Shown here: piece after piece, positions 5,862-5,987 of the stretch
Numbering within the stretch: position 1 is the stretch's first letter
Layout of the letters: each line of letters opens with the position of its first letter
NCBI GenBank assembly: GCA_021159525.1
Contig: JAGHEC010000050.1
Coordinates: 1-5,987 of the forward strand
From: Deltaproteobacteria bacterium
GTDB taxonomy: Bacteria > Desulfobacterota > DSM-4660 > Desulfatiglandales > Desulfatiglandaceae
Direction of reading: 5' to 3'
Length of the DNA: 5,987 bases
The notes under the pieces: generated by a model
Told to the model about the DNA's origin: nothing
The model's database searches: none
What the model saw: only the letters and a program-made list of their open reading frames with translations
Program-made: the position numbers and the translations under genes

Positions 5862-5920
5862 AGTAACAGCTCAATAAATGGGGGCAGAAGGGTTTTTCTG
5901 ACGCGACTGCCGGGAGGGCG
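5862..5920 (-). repeat. Palindromic intergenic repeat, copy C (inverted, one half conserved)
   Basis: On the minus strand this matches the right half of copies A and B. 31 bp at 5889-5919 are identical to copy A 1460-1490 in reverse complement, and the terminal GTAACAGCTCAATAA (5863-5877) is kept. Beyond 5920 the sequence no longer resembles the other half of A or B: the GGGGCAGGAGGATTTTTC arm is absent and a different sequence runs to the window edge. It is either a chimeric family member or a copy cut by rearrangement. Confidence 0.75.
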
Positions 5921-5987
5921 CCGTCTCTTTGTGACTTATCAGTGGGGGAAGCCGCAGCTCGACGAATGCGAGAATGCCAAAGGGGCA

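Noticed and set aside
1394..5920. CRISPR array interpretation of the repeated sequences
   Set aside because: Only three copies exist, about 2-2.5 kb apart, in mixed orientation, of about 60-124 bp, without regular spacers or cas genes.

Overview
This window looks like a chromosomal piece from an anaerobic, probably sulfate-reducing, Desulfobacterota-type bacterium. The inference rests on gene content: a molybdopterin oxidoreductase, a TauE/SafE (TSUP) exporter of the long form I associate with sulfate reducers, a DUF6765-like protein, and intergenic spacers full of palindromic repeats. No ribosomal or taxonomic marker is present, so the assignment is tentative.

Layout. Positions 1-1011 (minus strand) hold the first 337 codons of a gene that runs off the left edge. 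It is a TorD/DmsD-type maturation chaperone domain fused in one frame to the start of a molybdopterin oxidoreductase with an Fe-S cluster motif. Positions 1012-1393 are a spacer with no convincing gene. Positions 1394-1517 are the first copy (A) of a palindromic repeat of about 124 bp. Positions 1577-1942 are a 5'-truncated response-regulator receiver domain whose stop lies one base before the start of an intact 371-codon gene (1944-3059) resembling DUF6765. Positions 3060-3847 form a long spacer containing a roughly 245-bp composite palindrome, repeat copy B, a REP-like hairpin, and a structured 5' leader with a 14-codon mini-ORF. That leader precedes a TSUP transporter (3848-5065), followed by a small three-helix membrane protein (5130-5678), probably in the same operon. 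The right edge carries a third, inverted and chimeric copy (C) of the repeat.

How the genes may work together. The transporter and the small membrane protein probably form one transcription unit for export or exchange of a sulfur oxyanion or organosulfonate; the substrate cannot be read from sequence. The fused chaperone-oxidoreductase has no Tat signal before its Fe-S motif, so it is probably cytoplasmic and carries its own assembly factor. The receiver fragment and the DUF6765-like gene are tightly spaced but functionally unexplained.

The most noteworthy items are the chaperone-enzyme fusion, the three-copy palindromic repeat with a 65-bp core identical in two copies, and the transporter leader. 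In that leader one CCTCC element could pair with either of two Shine-Dalgarno sequences.
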